Program-made: the position numbers and the translations under genes | The notes under the pieces: model-generated | Told to the model about the DNA's origin: nothing | Seen by the model: only the letters and a program-made list of their open reading frames with translations | Databases searched by the model: none | Part shown: piece by piece, positions 10,757-22,640 of the stretch | Layout: every line of letters starts with the position of its first letter | How positions within the stretch are numbered: the stretch's first letter is position 1 | Assembly: GCA_024734495.1 (NCBI GenBank) | Contig: JALMQS010000075.1 | Span: 3,712,935-3,776,934, forward strand | DNA length: 64,000 nucleotides | Source of the DNA: Forficula auricularia | Taxonomy: Eukaryota; Arthropoda; Insecta; Dermaptera; Forficulidae | Direction: 5' to 3'

Positions 10757-11027
10757 AGGCATTCCAAGCCAAATCCGACGGTTTGAAAATTTTTATTTTT
10801 GATTTCCTTCATTTTTTGACATTTTTTAGTACCCATCAAAAAATTTCGGACTTAAAATTTGTAGAATGAATAGAAGTTTAAAATAAAAAATTATCAAAAA
10901 ATTGAAGAGTAGATACCTACATACAGTTTCAAAAACGATTGATGGGTACTAAAAAATGTCAAAAAATTGAAGGAAATCAAAAATTACAATTTTTCAAACT
11001 GTTCGATTTGACGTGGAATGCCCCATA
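10757..11027. mobile_element. Foldback MITE with GGCATTCCA ends
   Basis: Left arm GAGGCATTCCA plus about 100 bp is repeated inverted at 10940-11027, ending GTGGAATGCCCC. The arms share TTAGTACCCATCAA in inverted form. No open frame and no convincing target duplication. Confidence 0.75.
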
Positions 11028-11452
11028 TATATAATTTATTTGTTTGAGACTATAGCTTGGAAGATTTGCCCTTCATCATTTATAAATATTTTATCTGTTA
11101 TTTCTCAAGGGCTCAATTACCCGAATGGACATAGAAAATGCGTTTTGTACTTATAGCAAGCTAACCGCATAAACAATCGTTTCGAATCGACAACAAATTT
11201 AAAATGGAAAATGCGTTTTGTTGTTATAGCAAGCTAGCCACATAAACGATCTTTATGAAATGTATTTTAATTTTTCTCTCAGCAGCTTTCTAGCATCATA
11301 TTTTAACCAAAACCTTGTTACAATCTCTCAAGCCGAAACAGAACTTTTAAATTTTAATGAATTGTCTGATTTGTATTAATTTATTTTTATTTTCTAAAAG
11401 TAAAAACTAAGATAGTAAAAATAAATTTAGTTAACTTTTAATTCGCTTTAGA

Positions 11453-11602
11453 CGAGGGGTGAACCTTGATTGAAATTAGGTGTACATGTCTTTGGAATTA
11501 TGTGGTATTATTTTGGATAATCCCCCTTCATCTATTGTACTTGGAAATGAAAGTGGAACTGTAAGTAGGTGTACACGATATTAGGTCGCGGTTCACCCCT
11601 CG
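11453..11602. mobile_element. hAT-like MITE F, copy 1, with 8-bp target duplication
   Basis: Ends CGAGGGGTGAAC and GTTCACCCCTCG are inverted. GCTTTAGA flanks both sides at 11445-11452 and 11603-11610. A second copy at 20648-20802 has a different 8-bp duplication, so both are independent transpositions. The 8-bp size fits hAT or P superfamilies. Confidence 0.9.
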
Positions 11603-11824
11603 GCTTTAGATATTCCACCTTTTACAATCTTCCATCATAACAGAATCATAATAAATCTATTTTAGAATCTCTATTTCTTAAAGTGATCTCAGATTTTGGG
11701 AATTAAATCTCATTTCTTATCCAGTCAGTTATCAAAATTGAGGGAGATTAGATCTTATAATTTTTTCCCTCTTTATTTTGACGATTGCTCAGGCAAAAGT
11801 TGATGCGATTTTTCCACAAGGATT

Positions 11825-12240
11825 TTAGAATGATTTTCCCACCTCGAAATAAAAGTTCCAATCCAGGTTTTTAACAGAGTAGAATGGAATCGACGTAATG
11901 TGAATAAACACATCTTTGTGAGTGAATTTTATTTTGTTGTAGTTATGAAAAAATAATTTTCTCCCCCATTTAGTTTGCGGTTGAAAAGCTCCTTGTCTGC
12001 CCTGCCCCCGGGTCCTAACAATTGCCAGAGAGGGTTTCTTTCTGAAAAGGACAGACATCACGGCTTTCGGGATTGGGTGGGGGATGAGGGGTGAGGGGTG
12101 GGGGTGACTGAATAAATAAAAATCGAAAAAAATTGAGTTCCATTTTGGGGGGGGGGGGAGTTGGTGGACAAGTCCGATTACAGGACAGCTTGTGGGGTGT
12201 CTCGTTTTGAATCTGCCACATCCACAGTTTGAAATATGTC
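11825..12240. other. G-rich and GC-richer patch, no gene
   Basis: Includes GGGTGGGGGATGAGGGG-type runs at 12076-12105 and a run of 13 G at 12147-12159. Open frames here are artefacts of the runs. Confidence 0.35.
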
Positions 12241-12524
12241 CCAGGGCGGTGTTGGCTGGAACGAACCCGTTGACATTTATCGCTTATTTATTTTCAACTA
12301 GCATTTAATCAAATAATACAAAAAAAGGGTTCCAATAACATTCACGCTTTTTTTATTCTATTGAGATGATTTCTTTTTTTTTCTTTCTGTACCATGAATA
12401 ATCGATCTATTGAATTATTTTCCAATTATGCCCCTTTTCTAATAATTATTGTATTAAATCCATCTTCCTAATATCATATATATATAGCAATTTGAGCCGC
12501 GAAAGTTAAATCATGTATTCAATA

Positions 12525-12570
12525 ATCAACCGACTTCAAAAAAGGAAGAGGTTCTCAATTCGACTGAATT
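12525..12570 (+). repeat. Fragment of the ACCGACTTCAAAAAAGG repeat
   Basis: ACCGACTTCAAAAAAGG followed by GAGGTTCTCAATTCGACTG also occurs at 24818-24847, 44863-44910 and 47632-47665. Similar sequence is known to me as a widespread arthropod interspersed repeat, from memory only. Confidence 0.65.
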
Positions 12571-12640
12571 TTTTTCTTATATTAATTCTACATATTTAGA
12601 AAATTATTTTATTATTTTTTGAAAAGGATAACTGAATTGA

Positions 12641-12718
12641 GCACCCGACGGATTCGAACCCTTATCTCTATCCTTTAGCCGAAAAGCGCCTTTACCAACT
12701 AGGCCACGGATGATCCCG
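12641..12718 (-). repeat. tRNA-like sequence, SINE head or tRNA pseudogene
   Basis: Minus strand: A box TGGCCTAGTTGG and B box GGTTCGAATCC about 45 bases apart. T-arm and D-arm regions are recognisable. The acceptor ends and anticodon stem do not pair, so it is not a working tRNA gene. Confidence 0.65.
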
Positions 12719-12779
12719 CCAGGAAAGCTCTTTAGGTATAAATATAATCAAAAAATATGAATTTATGGTAATCATAGCG

Positions 12780-13190
12780 AGGATATTTTAAGTTTTTTAT
12801 TTATTTATTTATTTATTTTTTGCCAAATTTACATAAAGTGTAAACATAGAAATATTTACAAAATTTTAAAAATACGATCAAAATTCGTCCCAAATCACTC
12901 ATCTGTTTTTAAATCTGATTGAGGTAAGCAGTATGACAGGAATGTTTCGGTAGAAATTTCCGCTTTTTTTAATTTAAAATACCCTACAAGTACAAAATAA
13001 TATTTTCTTTAGTCCCAAAAATTGCTACTAATACTAACATCACCAAATTTAAAAGGTGAGCGCTTTTAAATTGAAATATAATTAAAAAATCACTCATGTT
13101 TTAGTAGTATAAACTTTTTGGAAAGGTACTAGAGTGGTTTTAGCCTATATGGGGAATTTCAAAATATACAAAAATCAACGGGACAACCCG
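12780..13190. other. AT-rich DNA with a short TTTA tract
   Basis: A (TTTA)n tract at about 12797-12818. Otherwise nothing recognisable. Confidence 0.4.
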
Positions 13191-13199
13191 GAAACTTGT

Positions 13200-13710
13200 T
13201 CGGATAGATAATTTTAATTTAAAATTCTGATAAAAATGTCGATTTTTATTTGAGAGCCGCTTTCAAATTAAAAAAAAAATACAAATATATATAATATTCG
13301 CCCCTCACCTCCACCCCGCTCGACCCTTCGAAACGTTTATTAATAGTTCTAACGTTTAGGGAGAACAAAATATGTTAAAATCCACAATCACAATAGTTCT
13401 TCAAGGCCTTTGAGAACAATGGATTAATCCGACCCATTGTCTGTCTGGGTACAAAAGTAAACAAAAGAAAACCTTTTTTAAACTCCAAGATTTGGATCTG
13501 TCTACCTGAGAATAATTAATTTGATTACGAAAAACCCCACCAAAAACAATTTTGTCGAAGATGAGACCGTGACAGATCGAATTGTCATCCCAAAAACCCC
13601 TAAGCCGTGAATTTCATCAAAATCGGTAGAGCCGTTTTCAAAATAGAACTAAGATACAAATATATATATAAACAAATATATATACAATTTTTGCTCGTTT
13701 AATAAGAGTA
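13200..13710 (-). repeat. Interspersed repeat G, copy 1
   Basis: This is the reverse complement of much of 28580-29290. Shared phrases include ATTTCATCAAAATCGGT, GACAGATCGAATTGTC, AGGCAGACAATGGGT (inverted) and GAGAGCCG with a flanking T/A run. Non-coding; class unknown. Confidence 0.7.
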
Positions 13711-14214
13711 GATAAATATACTATTAAAAATGAGTTTAGTTTTTTGAAAATTAATATTTTTTTTTCCTTGAAATTCTCAAAAAAGTTGATAATGGTCCCC
13801 ACTTTGTATCTTCTTCTCTTTGAAGAGAGGGTAAAAAAAGTAATTTTTTTCGAGATATTCCAACGAAACTATACTCTTTTATAATCGTTTAATCTTAGGG
13901 TGCACCAAAATGAAAAATAAACCGATTTTTCCAAACTTTAGAGGGCTCTAGGGCTCAAGATCTTCACTTATAAGTTTTTCAACTATACGAACAAGTTTCC
14001 GGGTTGTCCCGTTGATTTCCACATACTTCTAAAATAAGAACTACTCTAGTAGGTGCCTATTTTAAGAGATTTTTATTTTCGACTTTTTAGTTCACTTTGA
14101 AATAAATATCTGTTTTTTTTTTTTTAATATATTTTTTCAGTCCACATTGGACTGATCACAAAACACCCCTTGTCTTTGGCCTAATCGGTTCTTTTGGTTA
14201 GAATTAGTCTCCAT
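13711..14214. other. AT-rich DNA, nothing recognised
   Basis: No repeat in this window matches it and no open frame of note. Confidence 0.35.
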
Positions 14215-14515
14215 TACCACAAGCTAATTGTTTTGAGGGGCCGGCAGCAGTCCATAATTCCTTTGTGGATCCCCGGAGGCGCCTCGGGCAAATCCTTCCT
14301 TCGAGGGGGTTAATTGCTGCCCCGGGGGTGTTTATCTATTTCGCTACCCGCTCATTACAGATCACTTTAAGCTCCTGTGGCTACTGAACCAGGGGGCAAC
14401 ACAAAACAACCAGTGAGCCGGGGGCCAATTGGGGTGCAGAGGCTACTACTCCTGCTACTGCTGCTCTACCTGCCCCGCAGGCATCGCAGTTGATTCCTGC
14501 CACTTTCTTTTTATC
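14215..14515. other. GC-rich single-copy block
   Basis: The most GC-rich non-repetitive block in the first 20 kb. It contains GGATCCCCGGAGGCGCC, GTTAATTGCTGCCCC and CTCCTGCTACTGCTGCTC. No open frame spans it. Candidate conserved non-coding or regulatory DNA by composition only. Confidence 0.35.
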
Positions 14516-14768
14516 CGATCACATCCCTCTTTTTATGAGATTTTCAAAATGATTGGAGCATAAATCAAATTGATGTACTCCATTTCTCCATCTAAACATA
14601 CAACTTATACCATTAAAAAACATCAAAATAATTAAATTAACTCTTGCAGACATAGTTCTTAGCTTTTGGTAGGTTTTGCTTGGTTACTCGTCACTACTAA
14701 AAACACGATTTTCTGTTAGAATTCGAATATTAACTTTAAAAAACTTATCATCAAAATAATTAATATAG

Positions 14769-14966
14769 CAGGTCTTGTGGTGAAAATGTTCGGAGGTCTT
14801 GGGGAACACTTTGGTTGTAATAACAAATGAAACACTAAATTGATTTTAGTATACTGTTAACTGCAAACACAATAAAAATACTAAAATCAATTTAGTGTTT
14901 CATTTCATTATTGAACAACCAAAGTGTTCCCCAAGACCTCCGAAAATTTTCACCACAAGACCTTCT
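14769..14966. mobile_element. Near-perfect 200-bp palindrome
   Basis: AGGTCTTGTGGTGAAAAT and the next 80 bp are repeated inverted, ending at 14966, around a spacer of about 25 bp (14853-14876). Only a few mismatches, so it is young. No target duplication identified. Confidence 0.85.
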
Positions 14967-15335
14967 ATATGAATAAATAAGCTGACGTGTTCTGATGTCG
15001 ACATCAACTTGGCTTTACCATACAACCTGGCCCCTCACTTATATTTAATATTTAATAAAATTATTTATATTCATGTAGGGGGAGGTTAGTTTTTGCATTT
15101 TTAGACTCCTGGGGGCCCACTGATTATGTGTACAAAATTTGCTTGAGTTTGCTACAAGAGCCTAGATTTTTTTCATTTTTTGACCACCCCCCCCCCCCCC
15201 CCCTCACACACACACACACACACACATTTTGGGCGGTTAGTTATTTGCATTTTTCGACTTCTGGGGGTCCACTGATTATGTAAACAAAATTTGCTTGAGT
15301 TTGCTCAAATAGCCTAGATTTTTAATTTTTAACCT
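14967..15335 (+). repeat. Interspersed repeat H, copy 1
   Basis: The opposite-strand counterpart lies at 61930-62370. It includes AAGCTGACGTGTTCTGATG, CATACAACCTGGCCCCTCAC, then tandem half-units with CACTGATTATGTG and AAATTTGCTTGAGTTTGCT. A C run and (AC)n tract separate the half-units at 15187-15226. Confidence 0.75.
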
Positions 15336-15344
15336 CCGAATTCT

Positions 15345-16219
15345 TATAGATCAAGAGCCCACGACGGCCAGACCTTCGTTATTTTATGAAAGCTGAAAGT
15401 TTTTCTGTGCATGTCCCCTATACAGGTGAGAACGACCAGCGACTATAGAGTTTGGGTTGTGGTTGCTTTGGCAGGTAACAGGTAATAAAGGTGTATAAGA
15501 TAGTACTTTGAATTCGTTGAAGTATAAAGCTCAATTTTTTATATTTTCTTCGGGATAACTTTAGAAATCTCGTCATCCATTGCCGGACACTTATGACAGT
15601 TGCTACCCCCTGCCAGACACCCCTAAACTTTCTTTTTGATTTTAAGTCGATTCTTCCACGTTTTCAGTAGAGGTTGCCATTAATAGTCAAAACAACAAAA
15701 ATGGAATGCAATAAGGTTATTCCTCTAGTATTAGATAAGAATCGATGGTTATTTTTGATTTTAAGACGATTCCTCCATGTCTTCACCAATGGTTATCAAT
15801 AATAACCGAAATGTCAAAAATCTATGTAAAAACCATTAAAACTGTCCGCCTATTGAGGTAACATTTTTTTATAGGTCGCCAAGTAACATATATAAAATTT
15901 ATCTTTTATATTATAACGAAAGTATAATTATAATTTATTAAAGTTTAGGGGTGTCTGGCAGGGGGTGGCAACTGTCATAGGTGTCCGGCAATGGATGACG
16001 AGATTTCTAAAGTTATCCCGAAGAAAATATAAAAAATTGAGCTTTATACTTTAACGAATTTAAAGTACTATTTTATACACCTTTATTACCTGTTACCTGC
16101 CAAAGTAACCACAACCCAAACTCTATAGTCGCTGGTCGTTCTTACCTGTATAGGGGACATGCACAGAAAAACTTTCAGCTTTTATAAAATAACGAAGGTC
16201 TGGCCGTCGTGGGCTCTTG
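15345..16219. mobile_element. Long foldback element with satellite monomers in its loop
   Basis: Left arm 15345-15636 begins near GAGCCCACGACGGCC; the right arm, about 15945-16219, is its close reverse complement. Each arm is about 280 bp with roughly 95 percent identity by eye. The loop (about 15637-15944) contains two diverged 119-bp satellite monomers at 15639-15832. No coding frame. Confidence 0.9.
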
Positions 16220-16239
16220 GGCTATTACCATTGACAGCA

Positions 16240-17310
16240 CAAAAAGATCCCGAACATGTTCGGAACTTCTACCACGAATGAAGCTATTAAAAGCTGCTTC
16301 TAAAGCCTAATTCTAAACCAACATCATATTCTATACATATCAATATATTTCCAAATATATGCTGAAAAAATATCACATCAACTCTTGGATTTCTTTCAAT
16401 TGGTATTTTTTTTTTTTAATAATTGGTTATATTATTTTTAAAATATATCCAAAATATTTTTATTCCAAATGATAATATTTGACTAATATATAAAATACAT
16501 TCTGTACGACCAATAAGTAATAATCCAACGAAAATTACGATTATTATCTTTTTAAATAAATGATCCATATTCTAGCCGAAAAGTGTTTTCTTTGGAATTG
16601 AATATTTACTTTAAACTAAATTTCAAATAATATTATTCACTTTTCACATACTGTACAATTTTATATTTAACTAAAAACGCTTCACACTCCTTCACATATA
16701 AAATACTAAAATTAGCAGATTTCTCTCTAATCGTTGAGATTTCACTATGGACTATTAATCACAGGGAAACTGTGTACTTATATTCCATTTAACTGCAATG
16801 AAACCTAAAATACTATTTAAATACATAATGAATTTTTTTTTCTCCTCGTCCTCACTTTTCCATTATTGGAATCTAAATATGAAAATTTACCATAAATAAT
16901 ATATGCGTCTCATTTATTTTGTTAGTTGACGTAATTAGTTAAATATAGTTATATCAATATTTGAAAACATTTTAAAACATTACTTAAAATATAGCGGATG
17001 CATTTTGCACAAAATGACAAAGCATATACTCTGTAACAATTAGGACATTGAAAAATTAAAACTGATAAACAAATTTAAGACACATCCCTGGAAATTAGTT
17101 CACTATCTATACGAAAATAAGTCTCGACTTTTTACTCGTGGAAAAAATAAGAATATTTAAAAATAGTTGTTCTTTTTTGTCTTGTTTGAGGGTGCCCCTT
17201 AACCAAATCTTGAGGGGATAATAGACCCTGTAAGTACTGCTAACTATAACATGAATGAAATCTCTCGGGAAAGAGGTCAAAATCATGAAGATGGGCTTAT
17301 ACCCCGAAAT
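16240..17310. other. AT-rich DNA, nothing recognised
   Basis: Very AT-rich. No repeats matching the rest of the window, no open frame and no motif that I can support. Confidence 0.4.
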
Positions 17311-17324
17311 ATAATTATATAGAG

Positions 17325-17950
17325 TAGAGTGGTCCTTATTTTGGGTATTTTCGAATTTTTACGCGGACAAGAACTCACATATGGTTCGAAATAAAAAAAA
17401 AAAAATATCCCCCAAGTTTCAACTTTCTATCTCAATTATAACCTCTTTAAGTTTCACATCTAAATAACATGAGGTTTTTGGCATTAAAATATCAATTTTT
17501 TATTCCGATCAAAGTAATGGTTCAAAAAATTTGAAACTCTGTAGACTTTATCCTTATAATACTAGCTATCCATCAGAATTATTACAGATTTTCAGCTATT
17601 ATAATTTTGGAGTTACAGCTAGATAAAATATTGCTATATCTTAGTGTTACAAAGTTATAGACTCCAAAATTATAATAGCTAAAAATCTGTGAAAATTATG
17701 AGGGATAGCTAGTATTATTAGGATAAAGTCTACAGAGTGTCAAATTTTCCGAATCATTGCTTTGGCCGGAATAAAAATTGATATTTCATTGGCGAAAACC
17801 CCATGTTATTTAGATGAGAAACTTAGATCTCTGGTGGCACAGGTTATAATTTAGATAGAGACTTGAAATCTGGGGGATATTTTTTTTATTTCGAACCATA
17901 TGAGCCCTTGTCCGCGTAAAAATTCGAAAATATCCAAATTAAGGACCACC
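17325..17950. mobile_element. Foldback element J, copy 1
   Basis: Long arms (about 17325-17620 and 17655-17950) are inverted around a short spacer. The ends read GTGGTCCTTATTTTGG and its complement. The same element is at 43066-43706, with the same internal palindrome around GACTCCAAAATTATAATAGC. Flanks ending in TA on both sides suggest a Tc1/mariner-like target, weakly. Confidence 0.85.
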
Positions 17951-18174
17951 CTAATATAGAGGAGTCGTGCTAAACAAGCAGGTATGTTATCTTTTATTTT
18001 TGTGAAACCTGCCTAGTATTTTATATTTAAAATTTTAAAAAGTGTCTAAAAATTTTCAAAATTTTCTTTACTTTAGTTAAATCTATATTCCAAAGTAGTA
18101 ATAGTACAAAAAGAAGAGTGTGAATGAGTAAGAGAGATACAATTTAAATGAAAGCAGAGCAGATTTGAATTAAT

Positions 18175-18480
18175 TAAGAGGCTCTCTTATCATCGAGCAG
18201 AACTCAAGAGAGTTCTTAAGTCCTCTGCCAATGAGGAACTTGGTCATCCTGCTCCATTAAGATGCTACGTCCTGGTGCTAAATTATTTGTCACCAATTGG
18301 CCAGAGCTAATCACTTCTCACCCGAGACGAGGGTTGATGGAGAGTTCTTTCCTGTCCTGGAGGAGGATGTAAAAATCTCATCTAAAGGATATTAATTAAA
18401 AGTAAACAGAAGAAGAGACGGAGTGACCCGAACTTGGCAGGCAAACTGCGTGGCTTCTCTATTTGTTCAGCAATTAACCT
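18175..18480. other. GC-richer single-copy block
   Basis: Moderately GC-rich with no repeat match and no convincing frame. Candidate conserved non-coding DNA. Confidence 0.3.
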
Positions 18481-18687
18481 ACCTCGACTTAAGTAACTGA
18501 TTTCAAGATGGAGTAATTAATATTCACGGTTAGTGATGATCACTGGCCTTGGCTAACATATTATGTACATCGAATTGAGTAAATGAAGAATAATTTAAGA
18601 AAATCGATCTCTATTTACAAAGTAGAGAGATTTTAAATATTGAAAAAAAACTTCATAGCCTGACTTAATAATTCTTATGCATTAAGG

Positions 18688-18800
18688 CAGGGCTGTCCAA
18701 CCCTTTGCCCGTGGGCCGCATGCGGCCCAGCAGTGCATTGAGTGTGCCCCAACATAAAATCATAAACTTCCTTAAAACATTGAGATTTATACATAGAGAT
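18688..18800. mobile_element. hAT-like element end, related to the 45814-46956 element
   Basis: CAGGGCTGTCCAACCCTTTG, then GGGCCGCATGCGGCCC, then ATAAAATCATAAACTTCC. This is the reverse complement of the right end at 46870-46956 with moderate divergence. A second CAGGGCTGTCCAATC end lies at 19211 in the same orientation; no matching opposite end was found. Confidence 0.7.
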
Positions 18801-19500
18801 ATATTTATTCACTTTTTCGAAATATGAATGTACATTTGTACAATACTTGAAGCTTTTTTCAAGAATACAATTCACTAAAAGCAAAATTATAAGCTCAGGT
18901 TCGAATATTTAAAAATTCTTCTTCTCATATTTTCATTTTCTAAAATTATTTATTAATTTAATTATTTCTGCTACGACACTAACCAGGTCTATAGTTATAT
19001 AATAAAACAAGGAGACAAGGAATTTGGGATTTTTAGAACAATCACAATTAATTGATAATTTCTCTCCTGGACTAAAACTTGTCATATCTTGTCTTTTAGA
19101 TCTTTGGACGTTATTACATGTCAATAGATAATGAATAGTCAGGGATTATTATATCCGTGACCCTTTTAAAAAATAAATTATATCCTTCTTTAATCCCTTT
19201 CGATTTAAACCAGGGCTGTCCAATCTATAGGGTATTTCCAATCGTTCCAGCATCATGAAATTTCGCCTGCTAGTAGAGTTTGGGACACAAACAAAGGAAA
19301 AATTCCAAAAATCTAAACTTGCTATCTTTCAACCCCTTCAAAATGGGTAGGGGGGAGGGTCAAAAATGAAAATTGTGAACCATACTCAACCAAATTTTGT
19401 ATACATATTCTGTGGGCCTCCAGATGGCTAGAAATGCAAAAACTAGGGGGAGGGGTCAAAAATCAAAATTCTAGCCCTTTGGACCAATGGGCTTCCTCAT
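18801..19500. other. AT-rich DNA with scattered repeat H fragments
   Basis: 19330-19480 contains ACTCAACCAAATTTTGTATA and AGGGGGAGGGGTC, related to repeat H (61930-62260). The rest is unassigned. Confidence 0.5.
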
Positions 19501-19512
19501 AGCTTACAAAAG

Positions 19513-19735
19513 ATGAGAAATCTCAACCAAAACATTTTGTGAAAAAACAGGCCAAGTACGAAAAATAGTGAAATCTAGTGTGTAGCCAAGTTATTATATT
19601 CGCCAAGAATAATTAAGTTGAGAAAATAGTGGATCTCTCAACTTAATTATTCTTGGCGAATTTAACTTGCTACACATTAGATTTCACTACTTTTCGAGCT
19701 TGTCCTGTTTTTTCACAGAATATTTTGGTTGAGAT
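19513..19735. mobile_element. Foldback element K, short copy
   Basis: Arms of about 100 bp, starting ATCTCAACCAAAACATTTTG and ending in its complement, are inverted around 19626-19633. Terminal sequence and the GCCAAGT core are shared with 56006-56587, which is a longer member. Confidence 0.8.
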
Positions 19736-20158
19736 TAGAATTTACAAAAAATAACTTATTAGATCATTTTTATTGGATGTTAGAAGGGCACTGGAGTCGA
19801 ACCAAAGTACTAAAAACGCTAACCGAGTCTGAATTTACATAACTAATAGTATCTTTGAAAACCTTTATAAATTCTAATTTTTAATCTTGATTTTCAATTT
19901 TTCGATTAATAAAATAGATGTTTGAATGTGGTTGTATTCAGAGTAGAAACCGGAAGAATGTTTAAGTATCAGTATAAGAGAGGTTGAAATTTAAAAGTAA
20001 ATTTGATAGGGCAATTTGATACATGATTCTCATCAATTTAGAAATTTTCCCAATGAATGAAGATGTTTGAAAAAAAAATATGTGTGAGCCTCATCTACAT
20101 AAGCTCATAGGGGAAGTGAAACTTGTTTAGCCCTAGATGTTATTGAAATTATTTTTTA

Positions 20159-20365
20159 TTTTTTTTTTTTATTTAAAATATTTTATTAAACCAATTATTT
20201 TACATGAATTAATGTATACATTGTTTTGAGCTTCGACTCCAGAGATTACTTCTCCACCATCGAGTGTCCTTATTCATATTTTTAGTCCTTATTTTTAATA
20301 AGAGGAAAAAACTAATTAAATAAAAAAAAAAAACCTCTTTTCCGATAATTATTCCAATTCCATTA
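20159..20365 (-). mobile_element. SINE-like repeat B, copy 2
   Basis: Poly-T start at 20157-20170, then the body shared with 6797-6985, including CTCCACCATCGAGTGTCCTT. Just downstream (20395-20515) a 60-bp AT-rich unit containing TTTAATAAATTTTATTTG is tandemly duplicated. Confidence 0.7.
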
Positions 20366-20647
20366 TTTCAATCGTCCAATCAATTTTGAAATAATTTTAA
20401 TTTCCTAATTTTAATAAATTTTATTTGTCGTTAAATATTAGTGAGTTTTAAAATAATAATTTAAATTTCCTAATTTTAATAAATTTTATTTGTTATTAAA
20501 TATTAGTGGGTTTAAAAAAATTATTTCCCCTCTATTGAGTCATTTCTCCTTTATTGTAACAAAAAAAAATCAAACAGTTACCTACGTCGATAAAGAAGTT
20601 TTACTTCAAAAAAACGGCGGCAATCAAGTCGTTTCTTATGTATATAG

Positions 20648-20802
20648 CGAGGGGTGAACCGCGATTGGAATTTGGTGTACACCGTCTTTGGAATTATTTG
20701 GAATTCATTAGATAATCTATTGTCGTCTATTGTCTTCCACTTGGAAATGAAAGTGGAAGTGGAAGTAGGTGTACACAATTTTAGGTCGCGGTTCACCCCT
20801 TG
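20648..20802. mobile_element. hAT-like MITE F, copy 2, with 8-bp target duplication
   Basis: Ends CGAGGGGTGAACCGCGA and TCGCGGTTCACCCCTTG; flanks GTATATAG at 20640-20647 and 20803-20810. 155 bp, non-coding. The open frame that crosses it on the minus strand is fortuitous. Confidence 0.9.
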
Positions 20803-20810
20803 GTATATAG

Positions 20811-21320
20811 TATTCACCCTGTTACCTTGATGGTTTGTTTGTATTCCTGTAAAATGTCCAGCTTGAATTATTATTTTTTCTTTTTTGATCATCGTTTTAG
20901 TTTGTCAACTTAAAAAAAAGTAAAAAGGACCTCCTTAAAGAATTCATCAAGTGTCTTTTATGTCTGTCCTCTTATAAAAGATTCCCTTACTCAAGTGAAT
21001 GGATCTTATATTATCTTTTAAATTTATCTTTCATTTAATATTTTGATTGAACTGTTCTCCTCAAGGGATGAGGAAAATGAATAAATGTTCACGAGAAAAG
21101 AAAACGAAAACTACAACAACGAATAATTAAGGTTTCGATTGTTTTATTATTTAATTCAATTCTATTTATTGATTAAGAAAACTCCAGTTGATCACAAATA
21201 TTACAAACAATTTTTGTTGAGTTATCGTACAAACAGTATAATTTTTGAAATAGAAAAATCTTAAAAAACAATTTGATTTTGAAAAGAGGAGAATACTTCA
21301 AAACACATACTATATATAAT
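20811..21320. other. AT-rich DNA, nothing recognised
   Basis: No feature beyond composition. Confidence 0.4.
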
Positions 21321-21329
21321 AGCCCAGAT

Positions 21330-22125
21330 TAATTTGCAGCAACGCTAACATAATGCTGCCGACGGTATATTTGCGGCAAATTTGAAATATAATTCTAATT
21401 TGAATTCGAATTTCGAAATGAAAGACTCCAATTGATTTTAAATTAAGAAACATTAAATATATCGATAATTATTCCCCCCTCCTCCCCACTCAAAAATTAA
21501 ATATTCAATTCGCTTTTCTTTGCGCACAGAAAAGGAAATTAATCACATCTTATTTGATTTATATTTTATATATTATTTGTTTATTTTTTAAAAATTTGTC
21601 AGTTTTTTATAATTTTTTAAAAATCTAAATTTTTTTATTCTTATTTTTTGATTTTTACAAAATTGAACGACTTAAGACACGCATGCCTACTTTCTCATTG
21701 CAATACTGGAGGGAGCAGCCTGTCATACAAACAACACCTGATCTCTTTTAAATATTTGGAGCCTTATATCGATTATCGATCCCAAATTTAAAAAAAAATG
21801 ATAATATTCTCCTCCTCATACGATCCCACTTATTTAAATAAATCTATTTCCACACAAAAAATATCACAATGCTGTAGTCTGCAGATTATAGAAAAAAAAA
21901 TACTTCCAGATTCATATCGAGAGCCTCATTTCTGTAGCTGTCATGACGAAAATGAGGCGAAACTTAAGAGACTATGTATTTTTGGGAGTTTACAGGTATA
22001 TATTTAGAGTGTGGTTTTTTAAGAGGAATAAAATTTTTGAACTGAGACGCAGCCCGCCAGGGCACCAGCCCGGAGGGCCGAGCTTTGAGGACGTGCCGAA
22101 GGCACGCACTAAAAGCTCGTAATAA
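21330..22125 (+). mobile_element. Interspersed repeat E, copy 2
   Basis: Same body and GC-rich tail as 9780-10165, ending with the hairpin CGTGCCGAAGGCACG at 22092-22106. It is longer because about 400 bp (21500-21940) lie between the C-run segment and the GAGACTATGTATTTT-type segment. Either this copy has an insertion or the other a deletion. Confidence 0.7.
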
Positions 22126-22295
22126 AGAAGTACATCTAATAGGCAGATTGGACCAAATCCTTATAACACATATTCAACTGATACTTAGTAAAGGGTGTTT
22201 TTTAAGAGATGCACAAATTTAAATTTAAATAAAACAAAGAAAAATATGTTTAATATCGATGAAACTGGCTTTATTGTAAAGATAATTTTATGCCA

Positions 22296-22466
22296 TTAAT
22301 GTTTGAATATGATTTCGGTCATGTGGCCGCCGGGGCTGGCGCGTAGATGGCGCAATCTGGATTTCCAATTTTCACACACTTTTCGCAGCAATTGCGGCCG
22401 AATTTCGCCAATAATTCGCCGAATGTTGTGTTCCAAGTGTTCAATCGTCTCTGGTTTTTAGGCGTA
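22296..22466 (-). pseudogene. Transposase C-terminal fragment (Tc1/mariner-related)
   Basis: The last 53 codons and the TAA stop are open: KPETIEHLEHNIRR, then LLRKVCENWKSRLRHL, then GGHMTEIIFKH and stop. This C-terminal signature belongs to a large group of animal transposases related to Tc1/mariner, as far as I recognise it. An in-frame TAA precedes KPET where the opposite copy reads YADKPET. The catalytic domain is absent. Confidence 0.8.
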
Positions 22467-22495
22467 GAGTGAAGATGAACCACATGTCAAGTCAC

Positions 22496-22640
22496 TTGTC
22501 TACGCCGATAAACCAGAAACGATTGAACACTTGGAACACAACACTCGGCGAAATATGGCCGCAATTGCTGTGAAAATTGGAAATCCAGATTGTGCCAGCC
22601 GCGGCGGCCACATGACCGAAATCATACCTATTTAATGGTA
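22496..22640 (+). pseudogene. Opposed, more decayed copy of the transposase C-terminus
   Basis: Begins VYADKPETIEHLEHN, then loses frame through small deletions before recovering GGHMTEI. It is the inverted partner of 22296-22466 and shows the foldback arose by inverted duplication of one element end. Confidence 0.75.

Noticed and set aside
12641..12718. Functional tRNA gene
   Set aside because: Good D- and T-arm sequence, but acceptor and anticodon stems fail to pair.
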